NCBI RefSeq assembly: GCF_008930665.1 | Contig: NZ_PQMG01000002.1 | Coordinates: 186,001 to 250,000 of the forward strand | Direction of reading: 5' to 3' | Length of the DNA: 64,000 nucleotides | Source: Corynebacterium sp. 74A | GTDB lineage: Bacteria; Actinomycetota; Actinomycetes; Mycobacteriales; Mycobacteriaceae | Shown: in pieces, positions 54,351 to 63,470 of the stretch | Layout of the letters: each line of letters starts with the position of its first letter | Position numbering within the stretch: position 1 is the stretch's first letter | Notes under the pieces: generated by a model | The model's database searches: none | What the model was told of the DNA's origin: nothing | The model's input: only the letters and a program-made list of their open reading frames with translations | Program-made: the position numbers and the translations under genes

Positions 54351-55169
54351 ATGAAAAATATCGTGATTACAGGTGCCAGTGATGGGGTGGGGGCGGCGAC
54401 CGCTCGTCAGCTTGTGGAGCGTGGCCACCGGGTGCTGATTGTTGGTCGCAACGAGGAGAAAACAATCCGGCTGGCCACCCAGCTGGACTGCACCTACTTT
54501 TTGGCGGATTATCTCGAGCTCGACCAGGTACGCCGCCTCGCTGCGGATATTGCCGGGCACTGGGACAGCATCGATGTGCTCATGAACAATGCAGGCGGCA
54601 TGTTCCAGCACTATGGGCTCAGCGCCGATGGCTATGAGCGCACCTACCAGCTCAATCACCTTGCCCCCTTCCTGCTCACCAATCTCTTAGTGCCGCAGCT
54701 CGCGGCTGGGGAAGGACGGGTGGTGGGCACCTCCTCCATCGCCGCACTCGTGGGCAAGGTGGATTTCTCTAACCTCATGCACACAGAGGACTACTCGTGG
54801 CGCAAGGCCTATCCTGATTCCAAGCTGGCCACTACCTTGTTCTGCGCCGAGATCAACAACCGTTTGGGCGATCGCGGCATCACAGGGCTGTCGCTACATC
54901 CCGGTGTGGTCTCTACTTCCTTTGCCCGCGACGCCAGCAATCTCATGGGGTCGTTCTATAACAGTCGCCTCGCACCAAAGGTGATGGATACCCCAGAGAC
55001 CTCGGCCACCCGCATGGTGTATCTCGCAGAAACACCCTTCGGCGAGGGAGTAGAGCCTGGTGGCTACTATGTGCGCAATCGCCGCTTCCCACTGCCGCCG
55101 AAAGGCCGAGATAGCCGGACCGCCGCCCGGCTATGGGTGGATTCCGCCGCGAAGGTCGGTCTGGACTAG
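54351..55169 (+). CDS. Short-chain dehydrogenase/reductase, retinol-dehydrogenase-like
   Basis: The 272-residue protein has the NAD(P) loop TGASDGVGAATA (residues 7-18), NNAGG (~82-86), the catalytic Ser in TSSIAA and the active-site YPDSKLAT (Tyr ~156, Lys 160). It is a classical SDR with the overall pattern of retinol/protochlorophyllide-type reductases. The ATG at 54351 follows a GAGGAC and a TAGGCT that could be a leaderless -10; the frame extends to 54186 without homology. Substrate unknown. It is convergent with the DCC protein. Confidence 0.9.
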   Translation: MKNIVITGASDGVGAATARQLVERGHRVLIVGRNEEKTIRLATQLDCTYFLADYLELDQVRRLAADIAGHWDSIDVLMNNAGGMFQHYGLSADGYERTYQLNHLAPFLLTNLLVPQLAAGEGRVVGTSSIAALVGKVDFSNLMHTEDYSWRKAYPDSKLATTLFCAEINNRLGDRGITGLSLHPGVVSTSFARDASNLMGSFYNSRLAPKVMDTPETSATRMVYLAETPFGEGVEPGGYYVRNRRFPLPPKGRDSRTAARLWVDSAAKVGLD

Positions 55170-55175
55170 CGCGCT

Positions 55176-55523
55176 TTAGCGCAGGTGTAGCAGCCGCGAG
55201 ATATGGCTGCGGTTGCGCGCCACCCAGCGATACACGATCCCCGCACCAGGCAGGAGACACGCAAGGCCGAGGGTGCGGATACCGAGGCTGCGCCCGTGTT
55301 GGCGCAAGACCATGCCAATGGCGGTGTTCCCGCGATAGAGCCGCAAGCCGGTGGTGTAGAGGGCGTGGTCGATAATTTCCGCGCGTACAACCCGTGCCAA
55401 GCCCTCATCGCTGGGGCTGGCCGGCTCCACCGCGACCCGCGGGGCCAGCTGGGCGAGTTTGAGTGCGCAGGCCTGGCAAAATCCGCAGTCGCCGTCATAA
55501 TAAAAAACCGGTTGTACTCGCAT
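55176..55523 (-). CDS. DCC-family (DUF393) thiol-disulfide oxidoreductase
   Basis: The 115-residue protein begins VQPVFYYDGDCGFCQACALK: the DxDCxFC signature gives the family its DCC name. DUF393 proteins are thought to have a thioredoxin-like redox role. A later hydrophobic stretch (GIRTLGLACLLPGAGIVYRW) could be a membrane or hydrophobic helix. It is the second gene after the 250-residue unknown protein on the same strand, 15 bases apart. Confidence 0.85.
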   Translation of the reverse strand: MRVQPVFYYDGDCGFCQACALKLAQLAPRVAVEPASPSDEGLARVVRAEIIDHALYTTGLRLYRGNTAIGMVLRQHGRSLGIRTLGLACLLPGAGIVYRWVARNRSHISRLLHLR

Positions 55524-55537
55524 CTTTTCTCAGCCTC

Positions 55538-56290
55538 CTACCGATCCTTTAATTGCACCCACGTGACTACAGCACCGAACTGACGCGTCTCCCCGCCCGC
55601 CGTGCGCACCCGCAACGGGGCACCGGGACTGCACTCGAGCACCTGCTCCCAGCGATAGCTGCGCGTCGAACTCGTGCGCCGGCCGCGGCGAAACTCCACC
55701 AGCTCACGGCCTAACTGCAGCCGCACATCATCCTCCACATCGATGCACCAGCAACCCGCACCACGATCACTGCGGTGCAGCCCCTCGGGGCTGCACTCGA
55801 CGTCTGCGAGGCGCTCAATGCGCTCAATCACGCCCAAACGATGACTCACTCCCTCGGCATCGAGTAGCACGAGCGGCATGGACACCTCGGCGCGGCGCAC
55901 CTTGGAGAAGGTCCACACCGATGGCCGCAGCGGGGTGCGCGGGCTGGTTTCTGCGTCTCTTGGGCGGGCAGCGGAGCGTCGAGAAGTGCGCTCGGAGCTT
56001 TGCCGTTGCCAGCTGACTACCGTGCTGCCATGCAGAGTAAGCAGCCGGGGGTGGTCCGCGAATCGCAGCGCAAAGCGGTCGGTCTCCGATAGTTCCGGGG
56101 GCAGCGCGGGCAGGCGCTGGCCGCGCACAGCCTGCAGCGCCTGCACCACCTCCTCATCCGTACTCGTAGCGCTGACACCATGGGTGCTTAAGCCCAGCAG
56201 AAGGTGGGCGAAAGGCATTTCCGGCTGGGCTTCCCAAGTGCGGCGCAGCTCCTCGAGGAGGATCGGGATACGCGTGGGATCGCGGTCCAC
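55538..56290 (-). CDS. Protein of unknown function with an N-terminal RDP-type helical segment
   Basis: The 250-residue protein begins MDRDPTRIPILLEELRRTWE, resembling short bacterial proteins that start with RDPARI followed by two helices (YihD-like; recognised by eye only). The first ~60 residues would be that unit. A low-complexity Arg/Ser-rich linker (~95-115) leads to a C-terminal part with strands that look like a small beta-rich domain (residues ~125-245). Codon use is like its neighbours. Function unknown. It is coupled to the DCC gene by position. Confidence 0.6.
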   Translation of the reverse strand: MDRDPTRIPILLEELRRTWEAQPEMPFAHLLLGLSTHGVSATSTDEEVVQALQAVRGQRLPALPPELSETDRFALRFADHPRLLTLHGSTVVSWQRQSSERTSRRSAARPRDAETSPRTPLRPSVWTFSKVRRAEVSMPLVLLDAEGVSHRLGVIERIERLADVECSPEGLHRSDRGAGCWCIDVEDDVRLQLGRELVEFRRGRRTSSTRSYRWEQVLECSPGAPLRVRTAGGETRQFGAVVTWVQLKDR

Positions 56291-56514
56291 GGCCCCCTCC
56301 TTTCGCTCCCGCGGCGTCGGAGCTCACTACCCCGTGTCGGCACCGCTGGTCTGGACACGAGCATAGCCCCGGCGCGATACGGAGTCGTTCCGGGGCGGGA
56401 AGTTTCGCCTTAGCGGGCATCAAGCGAGAGCATCCCTAGGTGTCACCTGCCCTAGGTGTTTTCTGCTATCGGCCGGAGAAATGGTGGGTGCGCCCTTCGC
56501 CTCACCGGAGCGGG

Positions 56515-57696
56515 CTATCCCTCGACACTCACCGAGCCGTCGTCATTGACGTGCACTGTCGCGGCGGCGGCACGCGCAAGATTCAGGCGCTGCCAGGATC
56601 CAGCGGCGGATTGATCGTCCAGTGGGGCACCAGCGGGAGCGGCAGTCTGGCGCAGCACCTCGGCGCGCTGCTGCCAAGTGAGTTCGGGAAATATCGAGCT
56701 CAGCAATACCGGTGCAGCCTCGGGAACGATCATCGGCGCCGCGGTGGAGTAGACGGGCGCGAAACCATAGTCGAGGCGCTCAGTATAGGCATCCACCACC
56801 GCAGCGCTGGGGGCGATGCCTGCAGCGCACGCGGAGAGGCTGGACTGGCAGCGCCATTCTAGCTCCGCCCGCAATTCTGCGGCGGCCGCATCGAGGGCCT
56901 CGCGCATACGTGGATCATTGAGCCGGTCCGCGGCCGCAGCCGTGCCGGTGATGCGCCCGCCGATCACGTCAAGGGGATAATGCACTCCGAGCACCACGCG
57001 GTGATAGCCGGATTCGGCACCGCGGGCGATGAGCTGCGGGGCAAATTCCGGCAGCATATAGGCCAGCAAGGTGGTGGTCCACGTAGCCTGGTTGGTGTGC
57101 CCCGAGGGGAAGGACTTGCTGTCTTTATAGAGGTTCTCACCTTCGGGGTTGTAGCGGTTGATCCGCTCGGGGGCCACCTTAAAGGGCCGGTCATAGCCGA
57201 AGGCCGCCTTCTCAGCGAATGTGGAGCTGGCGGGGCCACCGGCGCGCGCCAGCCACCCGCGCCCGAGGAGCATCTCCGTTTTAGGTAGGCGCCCCGCCGC
57301 TAATGCTTCGCGCACATGCTGGGCGAGCGTCGGCCCGAGAGCATCCGTGACCACCGGCAGCAGTCCCCTTTTATCGGCGAGTGCCCCTTCTTGGGCAGCG
57401 GCGATGAGCTCGGGGTTATCGGCGGCGGCGTTATTGATGGCGATGGTGCGCGCAAGGTTGTCCTGCACCACCTCGGGGTGGTTGCGCTCGAGATCCCAGA
57501 ATCCCGCAACCGGCTGCAGATACACCCCACCGGGATAGGAGCTGATATCGGAGATATATCCCACGTAGTCGCTGGCTGCGAAGGGCTGCGGGGTCGGCTC
57601 AGCTATATCCGCCTGGGCGAGCGGGGCGACAATCATCATGACACTTCCGAGGACGGCGGCCAGGGTGAGGGCACGACCTCGACGAGGATTCACCAT
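56515..57696 (-). CDS. Secreted PAP2-family acid phosphatase
   Basis: The 393-residue protein has a signal peptide with cleavage after AQA (~29). The phosphatase core shows the three class-A motifs: KAAFGYDRP (KX6RP), SFPSGHT and HRVVLGVHYPLD (RX5HX3D). It should hydrolyse phosphomonoesters outside the membrane. The C-terminal ~130 residues form an extra helical region of unknown role. It is 80 bases downstream of the PhoD-family gene on the same strand, so the two likely act together in phosphate scavenging. No PHO-box was identified by eye. Confidence 0.92.
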   Translation of the reverse strand: MVNPRRGRALTLAAVLGSVMMIVAPLAQADIAEPTPQPFAASDYVGYISDISSYPGGVYLQPVAGFWDLERNHPEVVQDNLARTIAINNAAADNPELIAAAQEGALADKRGLLPVVTDALGPTLAQHVREALAAGRLPKTEMLLGRGWLARAGGPASSTFAEKAAFGYDRPFKVAPERINRYNPEGENLYKDSKSFPSGHTNQATWTTTLLAYMLPEFAPQLIARGAESGYHRVVLGVHYPLDVIGGRITGTAAAADRLNDPRMREALDAAAAELRAELEWRCQSSLSACAAGIAPSAAVVDAYTERLDYGFAPVYSTAAPMIVPEAAPVLLSSIFPELTWQQRAEVLRQTAAPAGAPLDDQSAAGSWQRLNLARAAAATVHVNDDGSVSVEG

Positions 57697-57776
57697 GAGT
57701 GTTTTTTCTCCTTAGAACATTTCAGTGCTGACGTGCCGTCCATGCGGCGGCGCGGAGGTGTGCTGGCGCCTCTCGT

Positions 57777-59462
57777 CTAGGCGAGGGCGTGGGGGTGGGG
57801 CTGGGCCCCCGGCTTTCCCGCATAGGTGCGGTAGCTCATGTCTACCCAGAGTGGTGCGTCCGGTTCGAGCACGCTATCACCCAACACCCAGTCGGCGTGG
57901 GCATAGTCCGGTGTGATCTCTACGGCCATATAGCCATGCCGTGAGAAGTCAATGTGCTTAAACCAGGGATTAACGGCGGTAAGTGTGCTCTCTCCGACGC
58001 GCATCATGTTCTTCACCACCTCATGCTGCGGGATTTTCTGGCTCACTGCATCATAGGCGCCGGCAGCACTGATAGAGGTGGTTACAAATTCCGTCGCGGC
58101 CACCCGTCGGTTCCCGTCTCGGTAGCCTTGCGGGTCCAGCGGCACATCATTGGCCCAACTACTGTGAATGTCTCCGGTGAGAAAGAGCACATTGCGACCG
58201 CCCGCGCCGACGATACTATCGACAATGCGCTGGCGCTCCGCCATGAAGCCGTCCCATTGGTCAGTATTCAGTGCCACACCCTCTTCGGGTAGCCCCACCT
58301 GCTTTTGCAGGAAGGAGCGGAGCAGGGGATCGAGCCCGGTAGGCAGCGTCATGGGTGCGATCATCACCTCATTGCCCACCACCTGCCACCGGGCGGTGGA
58401 ATTGGCCAGCTGCTCGCTAAACCACTCGAATTGCTCTCTTCCCAGCATGGAGCGTTCGGAATCATTCGCGTGGGCCCAGAAGAGAGGATCGCTGCGATCC
58501 TTATTGTCTCCAGAGTGCACCAGCGCGGCATCGCGGAAGGTGCGCAGGTCCGGAACGATGAGGTCGAAAAGGCTGCCATAGGAGAAGCTGCGGTAGATCG
58601 TCTCGCGGCCTTCCTGGGTGCGTACCGGCATCCACTCGTAATAGGCCTGCATGCCATTGCGGCGCAGCAGCTGATAATCCTCGCCAAACTCCGGCGCACC
58701 ACCGCCTTGACCATCCTTATAGGCGTTATCGGAGAACTCGTGATCGTCCCAGATACAGATCATAGGCAATCGAGCATGCAGGGCCGCGAGATCAGGATCC
58801 TTTTTATAATGCCCCTGCCGGATGCGGAAATCTTGCAGGCTGGTGGTGCGACGCGGCGGCTGTACACGACGCACCACGGTATCGAAGGCGCCGGTGTAGC
58901 CGCCGGTTTCATACTCATAGGTGTAGTCACCCAAATGCAGCACAAATTCGAGGTCATCTCGCTCTGCGATGTGTCGGTAGCCACGAAAATACCCGGCCTC
59001 GTAGTTGGCACAGGAACACACTGCAAAGCGCACGGGATCCATCGCTCCTGCCGCAGGCGCTGTGCGGGTGCGGCCGATGGGAGAATGCGCCTCACGGTAG
59101 GCGAAACGGTAGTAGTACTCGGTGGCCGGTTGCAGACCAGTGACGTCCACCGAAATGGTGTGATCTCGCTCCGCGCTGGTGTGGGCTACACCTGTGGAGA
59201 CGATATGGCGAAAAGTCTCATCGGTAGCCACCTCCCAGAACACCTCGACGGCAGGCCCCAGCCCAGAGCCGGGGAGGGCCTCGGCGGTAGGGGTGAGCCG
59301 AGTCCAGATGATAACTGCATGGGGCAGCGGGTCACCGGAGGCCACCGAGTGCTGAAAGTAGCCCCCCAGCGGGGCGGGTTCACTCGCCTCAGCGAGACTC
59401 ACGGGAGCCACAGCGGCAAGCCCCGTGGCAGAGGTTAATGCGAGAAAGTGTCGGCGTTTCAC
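57777..59462 (-). CDS. phoD: Secreted PhoD-family alkaline phosphatase (Tat substrate)
   Basis: PhoD enzymes are Ca/Fe-dependent phosphodiesterases/monoesterases. The 561-residue protein starts with a Tat-type signal (KRRHFLALTS and hydrophobic region, cleavage near residue 27), then the Ig-like N-terminal domain (GDPLPHAVIIWTRLTP), then the metallophosphatase core with CSCANYEAGY, HLGDYTYEYE, ICIWDDHEFSDNAYK and FLTGDIHSSW. All the expected metal ligands are visible. The paired secreted phosphatases suggest phosphate starvation as a theme of this part of the window. Confidence 0.93.
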   Translation of the reverse strand: MKRRHFLALTSATGLAAVAPVSLAEASEPAPLGGYFQHSVASGDPLPHAVIIWTRLTPTAEALPGSGLGPAVEVFWEVATDETFRHIVSTGVAHTSAERDHTISVDVTGLQPATEYYYRFAYREAHSPIGRTRTAPAAGAMDPVRFAVCSCANYEAGYFRGYRHIAERDDLEFVLHLGDYTYEYETGGYTGAFDTVVRRVQPPRRTTSLQDFRIRQGHYKKDPDLAALHARLPMICIWDDHEFSDNAYKDGQGGGAPEFGEDYQLLRRNGMQAYYEWMPVRTQEGRETIYRSFSYGSLFDLIVPDLRTFRDAALVHSGDNKDRSDPLFWAHANDSERSMLGREQFEWFSEQLANSTARWQVVGNEVMIAPMTLPTGLDPLLRSFLQKQVGLPEEGVALNTDQWDGFMAERQRIVDSIVGAGGRNVLFLTGDIHSSWANDVPLDPQGYRDGNRRVAATEFVTTSISAAGAYDAVSQKIPQHEVVKNMMRVGESTLTAVNPWFKHIDFSRHGYMAVEITPDYAHADWVLGDSVLEPDAPLWVDMSYRTYAGKPGAQPHPHALA

Positions 59463-59592
59463 TCGGCTAAGAATAACAGGATCCTTCCCCAGTTGAACCG
59501 GTTTTTCACCACATTCTCTTACGTTCCTCCAAGGTTTTACGCCGCGTTAACTTTTCTTAAACTCACCGTTACGCAGCGGGGGTGAATTCCTG

Positions 59593-61569
59593 CTAGCGCC
59601 GCCACTGCCCCACCGGCCAGGGCTGCGCTTCTTCTTGCAGCTCCGCCAAGGTCACGCTCAGGCGCGGGATACTCAGCTCCGCTACCGAATCCGCGCGCAC
59701 CGACTGGCGCCGCACGCTATGGTCATGCAGATGCAGCGCCACCACCTCCCCCAGGCCCCATTCCGCCGTGGGGACCCACGCCTCCTCGGAGCCGTTGATG
59801 AGCACTAGGGCGGCGTTCTCGCCGAAGGCGGCGCGAACCACATAGGCCAGACGCTCCTCGCCGCAGTGCAGCACCGTGGTGCGGGCCGCGATCTGGGCAT
59901 AGTCACTTTCTCGTAGCCAGGAGTGCTCCCGCCGCAACCGCAGCATATCCCGCACGACATGCCCCATGTTCGGGAAGCCAGCGGCGCGGTCATAGTCGAA
60001 GACGTTGATCGTATCTGGGGACTTATAGGAGTTCTCCACCCCGTGCTTGGTGCGGCAGAATTCCTGCCCGGCATGCAGGAACATCACCCCGCGGGAGAGC
60101 AGCTGAATCTCGGTGGCGAGGGCATGCCGCCGGACCGGATCACTGACCCCGGTGGCCAGAAGTTTGTCATACATGGTGAGGTTGTCGTGCGCCTCGTTGT
60201 ACACCACCGATTGGGCCGCGCTGAGATAGGTGCGGGTGGTACGGGCACCGAGGTGGGCGTCGATAAGCGTCTGTCCCCCGCCGCCACCGGAGATGAATCC
60301 ACGAGAGTCGGCGTGAAACACCCCGCCTTTGATCACATCGCGGAAGGTGTCATTGAACATCGCCACCCGCGGCAGCAGCCGCGCGTTACTTTGATTCGCA
60401 CCAAGTGACTCGGGCGGATGATTGCCCATCTCCCAGCCCTCCCCCAGCAGCACGATGCCGGGATCGATCGCATCCAGCGCGGCGCGCACCGCCCTGATGG
60501 TGGCGACATCGTGCAGCCCCATGAGATCCAGCCGGAAACCGTCGACGCCATAGGTACTGGCCCAATAGCACAAGGAATCCACAATATATCGGCGCATCAT
60601 GGACCGCTCCGAGGCCGTCTCATTGCCGCAGAAGGAGCCATCGCAGTGCTGGCCATTAGCGTCCGTGCGAAAGAAGTAGCTGGGAACCGTGCGCTGAAAT
60701 GGATGCTGTGTCGCATCGTAGACGTGGTTGTACACCACATCCATCACCACCCGCAGGCCACGGGCGTGCAGTGCGTCCACGAGTGCACGGAACTCGGTAA
60801 TTCTAGCCGCAGGGTCAGTAGGGTCGGTGGAATAACTGCCCTCGGGGACGTTATAGTGCGCCGGATCATAGCCCCAGTTGTATTGGGCATTGAAACCGAG
60901 GTCCGCGGTTTCATCGACGGTGGCGAAATCGCTTACCGGCAGGAGCTGAATGTGCGTCACCCCGAGCGAGCAGAGATAATCTAGGCCCGAAGGATAACCG
61001 GCCGCGGTGCGAGTGCCTTCCTCTGTCAGGCCCAGGAACTTTCCCTTGTGGGTGATGCCGTTATCCTCGCCGATCGTGAGATCCCGAATATGTGCTTCGT
61101 AGATCACCGCATCCTCGAGCGCCCCGAAGGAGGGAGCCCGCTGCACCGCGGGCAGCAGATGCGCCGGATCCAGCACAACACCGCGTACCCCATTGGCCGT
61201 GACCGCGGTGGCATAGGGGTCCACCGCCGTAGTGCTGTAATCGGCAAACTCCAGCACATAGTGGTAGTCCCAGCCCCACACATCGCTATCTACCCGGCAG
61301 TGCCAGCTACCGTGTGCACCGCGCTTCAGAGCATAGACCGCCGGTTCGGCCGAGGAGACGCCCCCAGCTGGGCCGCCGATCGGCTGCTGCGGCGGCGCTA
61401 GATGCAGACTCACCGAACGTGCGGTCGGTGCCCAGAGATAAAAATCTGCCCCCGCGTGCGGATCATGCCGGTCACACACCACCCCCAAGGGGCCGGAGTA
61501 ATAGGGATAGCGCTGCGAGTGTGCACCAGGGTGGGCGAGTGAGCGGGCGGGCAGATCCTCGTCGGACAC
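59593..61569 (-). CDS. pulA: Type I pullulanase, GH13 debranching enzyme
   Basis: The 658-residue enzyme would cleave alpha-1,6 branch points in pullulan, amylopectin or glycogen. An N-terminal CBM48-like domain (to ~150) is followed by the type I pullulanase signature YNWGYDPAHYNVPEGSYS, the GH13 motifs DVVYNHVYD, GFRLDLMGL (nucleophile Asp), LLGEGWEMG (acid Glu) and EAHDNLTMYD, and a short C-terminal beta domain. There is no signal peptide, so it acts inside the cell. It stands alone, without other glycogen genes nearby. The final helix in region 2 is normal, so it should be active. Confidence 0.94.
   Translation of the reverse strand: MSDEDLPARSLAHPGAHSQRYPYYSGPLGVVCDRHDPHAGADFYLWAPTARSVSLHLAPPQQPIGGPAGGVSSAEPAVYALKRGAHGSWHCRVDSDVWGWDYHYVLEFADYSTTAVDPYATAVTANGVRGVVLDPAHLLPAVQRAPSFGALEDAVIYEAHIRDLTIGEDNGITHKGKFLGLTEEGTRTAAGYPSGLDYLCSLGVTHIQLLPVSDFATVDETADLGFNAQYNWGYDPAHYNVPEGSYSTDPTDPAARITEFRALVDALHARGLRVVMDVVYNHVYDATQHPFQRTVPSYFFRTDANGQHCDGSFCGNETASERSMMRRYIVDSLCYWASTYGVDGFRLDLMGLHDVATIRAVRAALDAIDPGIVLLGEGWEMGNHPPESLGANQSNARLLPRVAMFNDTFRDVIKGGVFHADSRGFISGGGGGQTLIDAHLGARTTRTYLSAAQSVVYNEAHDNLTMYDKLLATGVSDPVRRHALATEIQLLSRGVMFLHAGQEFCRTKHGVENSYKSPDTINVFDYDRAAGFPNMGHVVRDMLRLRREHSWLRESDYAQIAARTTVLHCGEERLAYVVRAAFGENAALVLINGSEEAWVPTAEWGLGEVVALHLHDHSVRRQSVRADSVAELSIPRLSVTLAELQEEAQPWPVGQWRR
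60257..60269 (-). repeat. Dispersed 13-mer, copy in pulA
   Basis: Exact copy on the minus strand, encoding Leu-Ile-Asp of TLIDAHLGA in the pullulanase. Confidence 0.6.
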
Positions 61570-61709
61570 GGTGGCGGCGGTCCCCTTCCTTGCATCGCTG
61601 CCCGACGCGAGCTTCCCCCGCGCACGTAGGCACAGTGTGTATGCTACCGCCGCATCGATAGCGATTAATCATCGCACCCCGGTTGCCGATGGATCGTTAA
61701 GCTGAAGGT

Positions 61710-62438
61710 ATGAAGCATCAAACGACCAAAGATATTCCCGCCATCGGGCTGTCCACGGGAGCCCTGAGTATCACTGCCGGGGTGCTCTTTTTAGCGATTA
61801 TGGCCCTCAAGGAGGGCTACTCGGATGGCTCGGCGTTGCTCTGTGTGCTCTGCGGGCTGGCGATGGTTATTCACGCCGCGCTGGTCCCCACCTTCCCGCC
61901 GCTCGCCCGTTTCTCGCTCTTTGTCGCAGCGGGCATCACCATCGTGGCCACCGAACGCATCTATGACGTCTGGATAGGCATACTGGTAGCCGCCTTGGCC
62001 TGCGGCGGCTCGCTCCTTGGCACGTGGGCGGAGCTCTGGGGTCCAGGAGCCACCCGCAGCACAGGACGGCGAGCTCCCCGCGGCGGGCTGCTGCACCCAT
62101 CCCCCACGCCTGCGCCACCCATCGTCTATTTCCTCATGATGGGCTACGTCGCGCTGGCCGCCTTGGGCATGCTCGCTTTCACCCTTCCCACCACAATCCT
62201 GCTCCTCGTTCTCGGGGCCGGATTCGTGGCTGCAGTGTGCTACTACCGCTGGAACCTCACCCAGCGCTTGGCACTGAGCATCGCCGCGCTCGGCACCATC
62301 AGCACCCATATCGGCGCACTGCTTATCATCAGCAAAAACGTGGTCGGCGCGATCTATGTCTGGCCCATCCTGGCCCTGCCCGTCTCTCTTATCGCCATGG
62401 CATTGGTCTTTAACACCCGCCCCCAGCCACAGCCATAA
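61710..62438 (+). CDS. Polytopic membrane protein of unknown function
   Basis: The 242-residue protein has about seven or eight membrane segments, with a Pro/Arg-rich, likely cytoplasmic loop in the middle (about 113-135, ARSTGRRAPRGGL...). The span/loop arrangement suggests two four-helix halves. No motif was recognised. No good ribosome-binding site stands out before 61710. It is monocistronic and convergent with rplE. Confidence 0.65.
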   Translation: MKHQTTKDIPAIGLSTGALSITAGVLFLAIMALKEGYSDGSALLCVLCGLAMVIHAALVPTFPPLARFSLFVAAGITIVATERIYDVWIGILVAALACGGSLLGTWAELWGPGATRSTGRRAPRGGLLHPSPTPAPPIVYFLMMGYVALAALGMLAFTLPTTILLLVLGAGFVAAVCYYRWNLTQRLALSIAALGTISTHIGALLIISKNVVGAIYVWPILALPVSLIAMALVFNTRPQPQP

Positions 62439-62458
62439 CGAAGATAGACAGAGAGAAG

Positions 62459-62501
62459 ACCCGCCCCTTCCCCGGAACGGATCCGGAAAGAAGGGGCGGG
62501 T
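62459..62501. terminator. Bidirectional terminator between the membrane protein gene and rplE
   Basis: ACCCGCCCCTTC (62459-62470) is an exact complement of 62490-62501, with an inner CCGG/CCGG pairing. The right side reads TTATCT and the left, on the minus strand, CTTCTCTCTG. It ends the rplN-rplX-rplE transcript, which confirms that the spc operon is truly split here. Confidence 0.8.
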
Positions 62502-62573
62502 TATCTAGTCTTGAGACAGATGCCCAGCGCTGCCTAGCGACTACTCACTAGCCGGCGCCGAGCGATGAACGCC

Positions 62574-63149
62574 TTAGGGGCGCTGCATCTTGCCATCCTT
62601 GTCCTTGAACGGGAAGCCCAGGTGGCGCAGCAGGGCGCGGCCTTCCTCGTTGTTGGTGGCGGTGGTGACCACGGTGATGTCCATACCGCGCGGACGGTCA
62701 ATCTTGTCCACATCGATCTCGTAGAACATGGACTGCTCAGTGAGACCGAAGGTGTAGTTACCGTGACCATCGAACTGCTGATCAGACAGACCACGGAAGT
62801 CACGAATACGCGGCAGAGCCACGGTCAGCAGACGATCCAGGAACTCCCACATGCGGTCGCCACGCAGGGTGACGCGGGCGCCGATGGGCATGCCCTCACG
62901 CAGCTTGAAGTTCGCGATGGACTTCTTGGCGCGACGGATCTGCGGCTTCTGGCCGGTGATAGCGGTGAGGTCCTCGAGAGCACCGTTGATCATCTTGGAG
63001 TCGCGGGCAGCGTCGCCCACACCCATGTTGACCACGATCTTGGTCAGGCCGGGGATCTCCATGACGTTGGAGTGGTTGAACTCCTCAGCCAGCTTCTGCT
63101 TGATGTCCTCGCGGTAACGGGTCTTCAGACGCGGGGTGTAGTTCTCCAT
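62574..63149 (-). CDS. rplE: 50S ribosomal protein L5
   Basis: L5 binds 5S rRNA and the P-site tRNA region. The 191-residue protein contains the L5 core ([25 protein letters not shown]-type [20 protein letters not shown] and [20 protein letters not shown]) and [20 protein letters not shown]. After it comes a strong terminator, not rpsN/rpsH; in most bacteria rpsN-rpsH-rplF would follow. Confidence 0.98.
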   Translation of the reverse strand: MENYTPRLKTRYREDIKQKLAEEFNHSNVMEIPGLTKIVVNMGVGDAARDSKMINGALEDLTAITGQKPQIRRAKKSIANFKLREGMPIGARVTLRGDRMWEFLDRLLTVALPRIRDFRGLSDQQFDGHGNYTFGLTEQSMFYEIDVDKIDRPRGMDITVVTTATNNEEGRALLRHLGFPFKDKDGKMQRP

Positions 63150-63151
63150 TG

Positions 63152-63466
63152 TTAGATGTCCTTCCCGTTGCGCTTGGAGATACGAACCTTCTTGCCGTTC
63201 TCGTCGAAGCGGTAGCCAACGCGGGTCGGGTTGCCATCGGAGTCGAGCACCATCACGTTGGACACGTGGATGGGAGCCTCCTGGGTGACAATTCCGCCGG
63301 ACTCAGCACCGGCTTCGGGTGCGGAGTTGACGACGTGCTTCTTGATGCGGTTGACGCCCTCGACGAGGACCTTGTTCCGCTTCGGGAAAGCCTGAATGAC
63401 CTTGCCCTTAGCGCCCTTATCCGGACCAGAGATCACGATGACGTTATCGCCCTTATGGATCTTCAT
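63152..63466 (-). CDS. rplX: 50S ribosomal protein L24
   Basis: L24 starts large-subunit assembly. The 104-residue protein opens with the KOW motif [20 protein letters not shown] and continues [15 protein letters not shown]. Only two bases separate it from rplE. Confidence 0.98.
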   Translation of the reverse strand: MKIHKGDNVIVISGPDKGAKGKVIQAFPKRNKVLVEGVNRIKKHVVNSAPEAGAESGGIVTQEAPIHVSNVMVLDSDGNPTRVGYRFDENGKKVRISKRNGKDI

Positions 63467-63470
63467 AGTC

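Noticed and set aside
2214-60269. The repeated motif as a DnaA box or oriC-type cluster
   Set aside because: TTATCGACGC differs from TTATCCACA at key positions and the copies are kilobases apart, not clustered.
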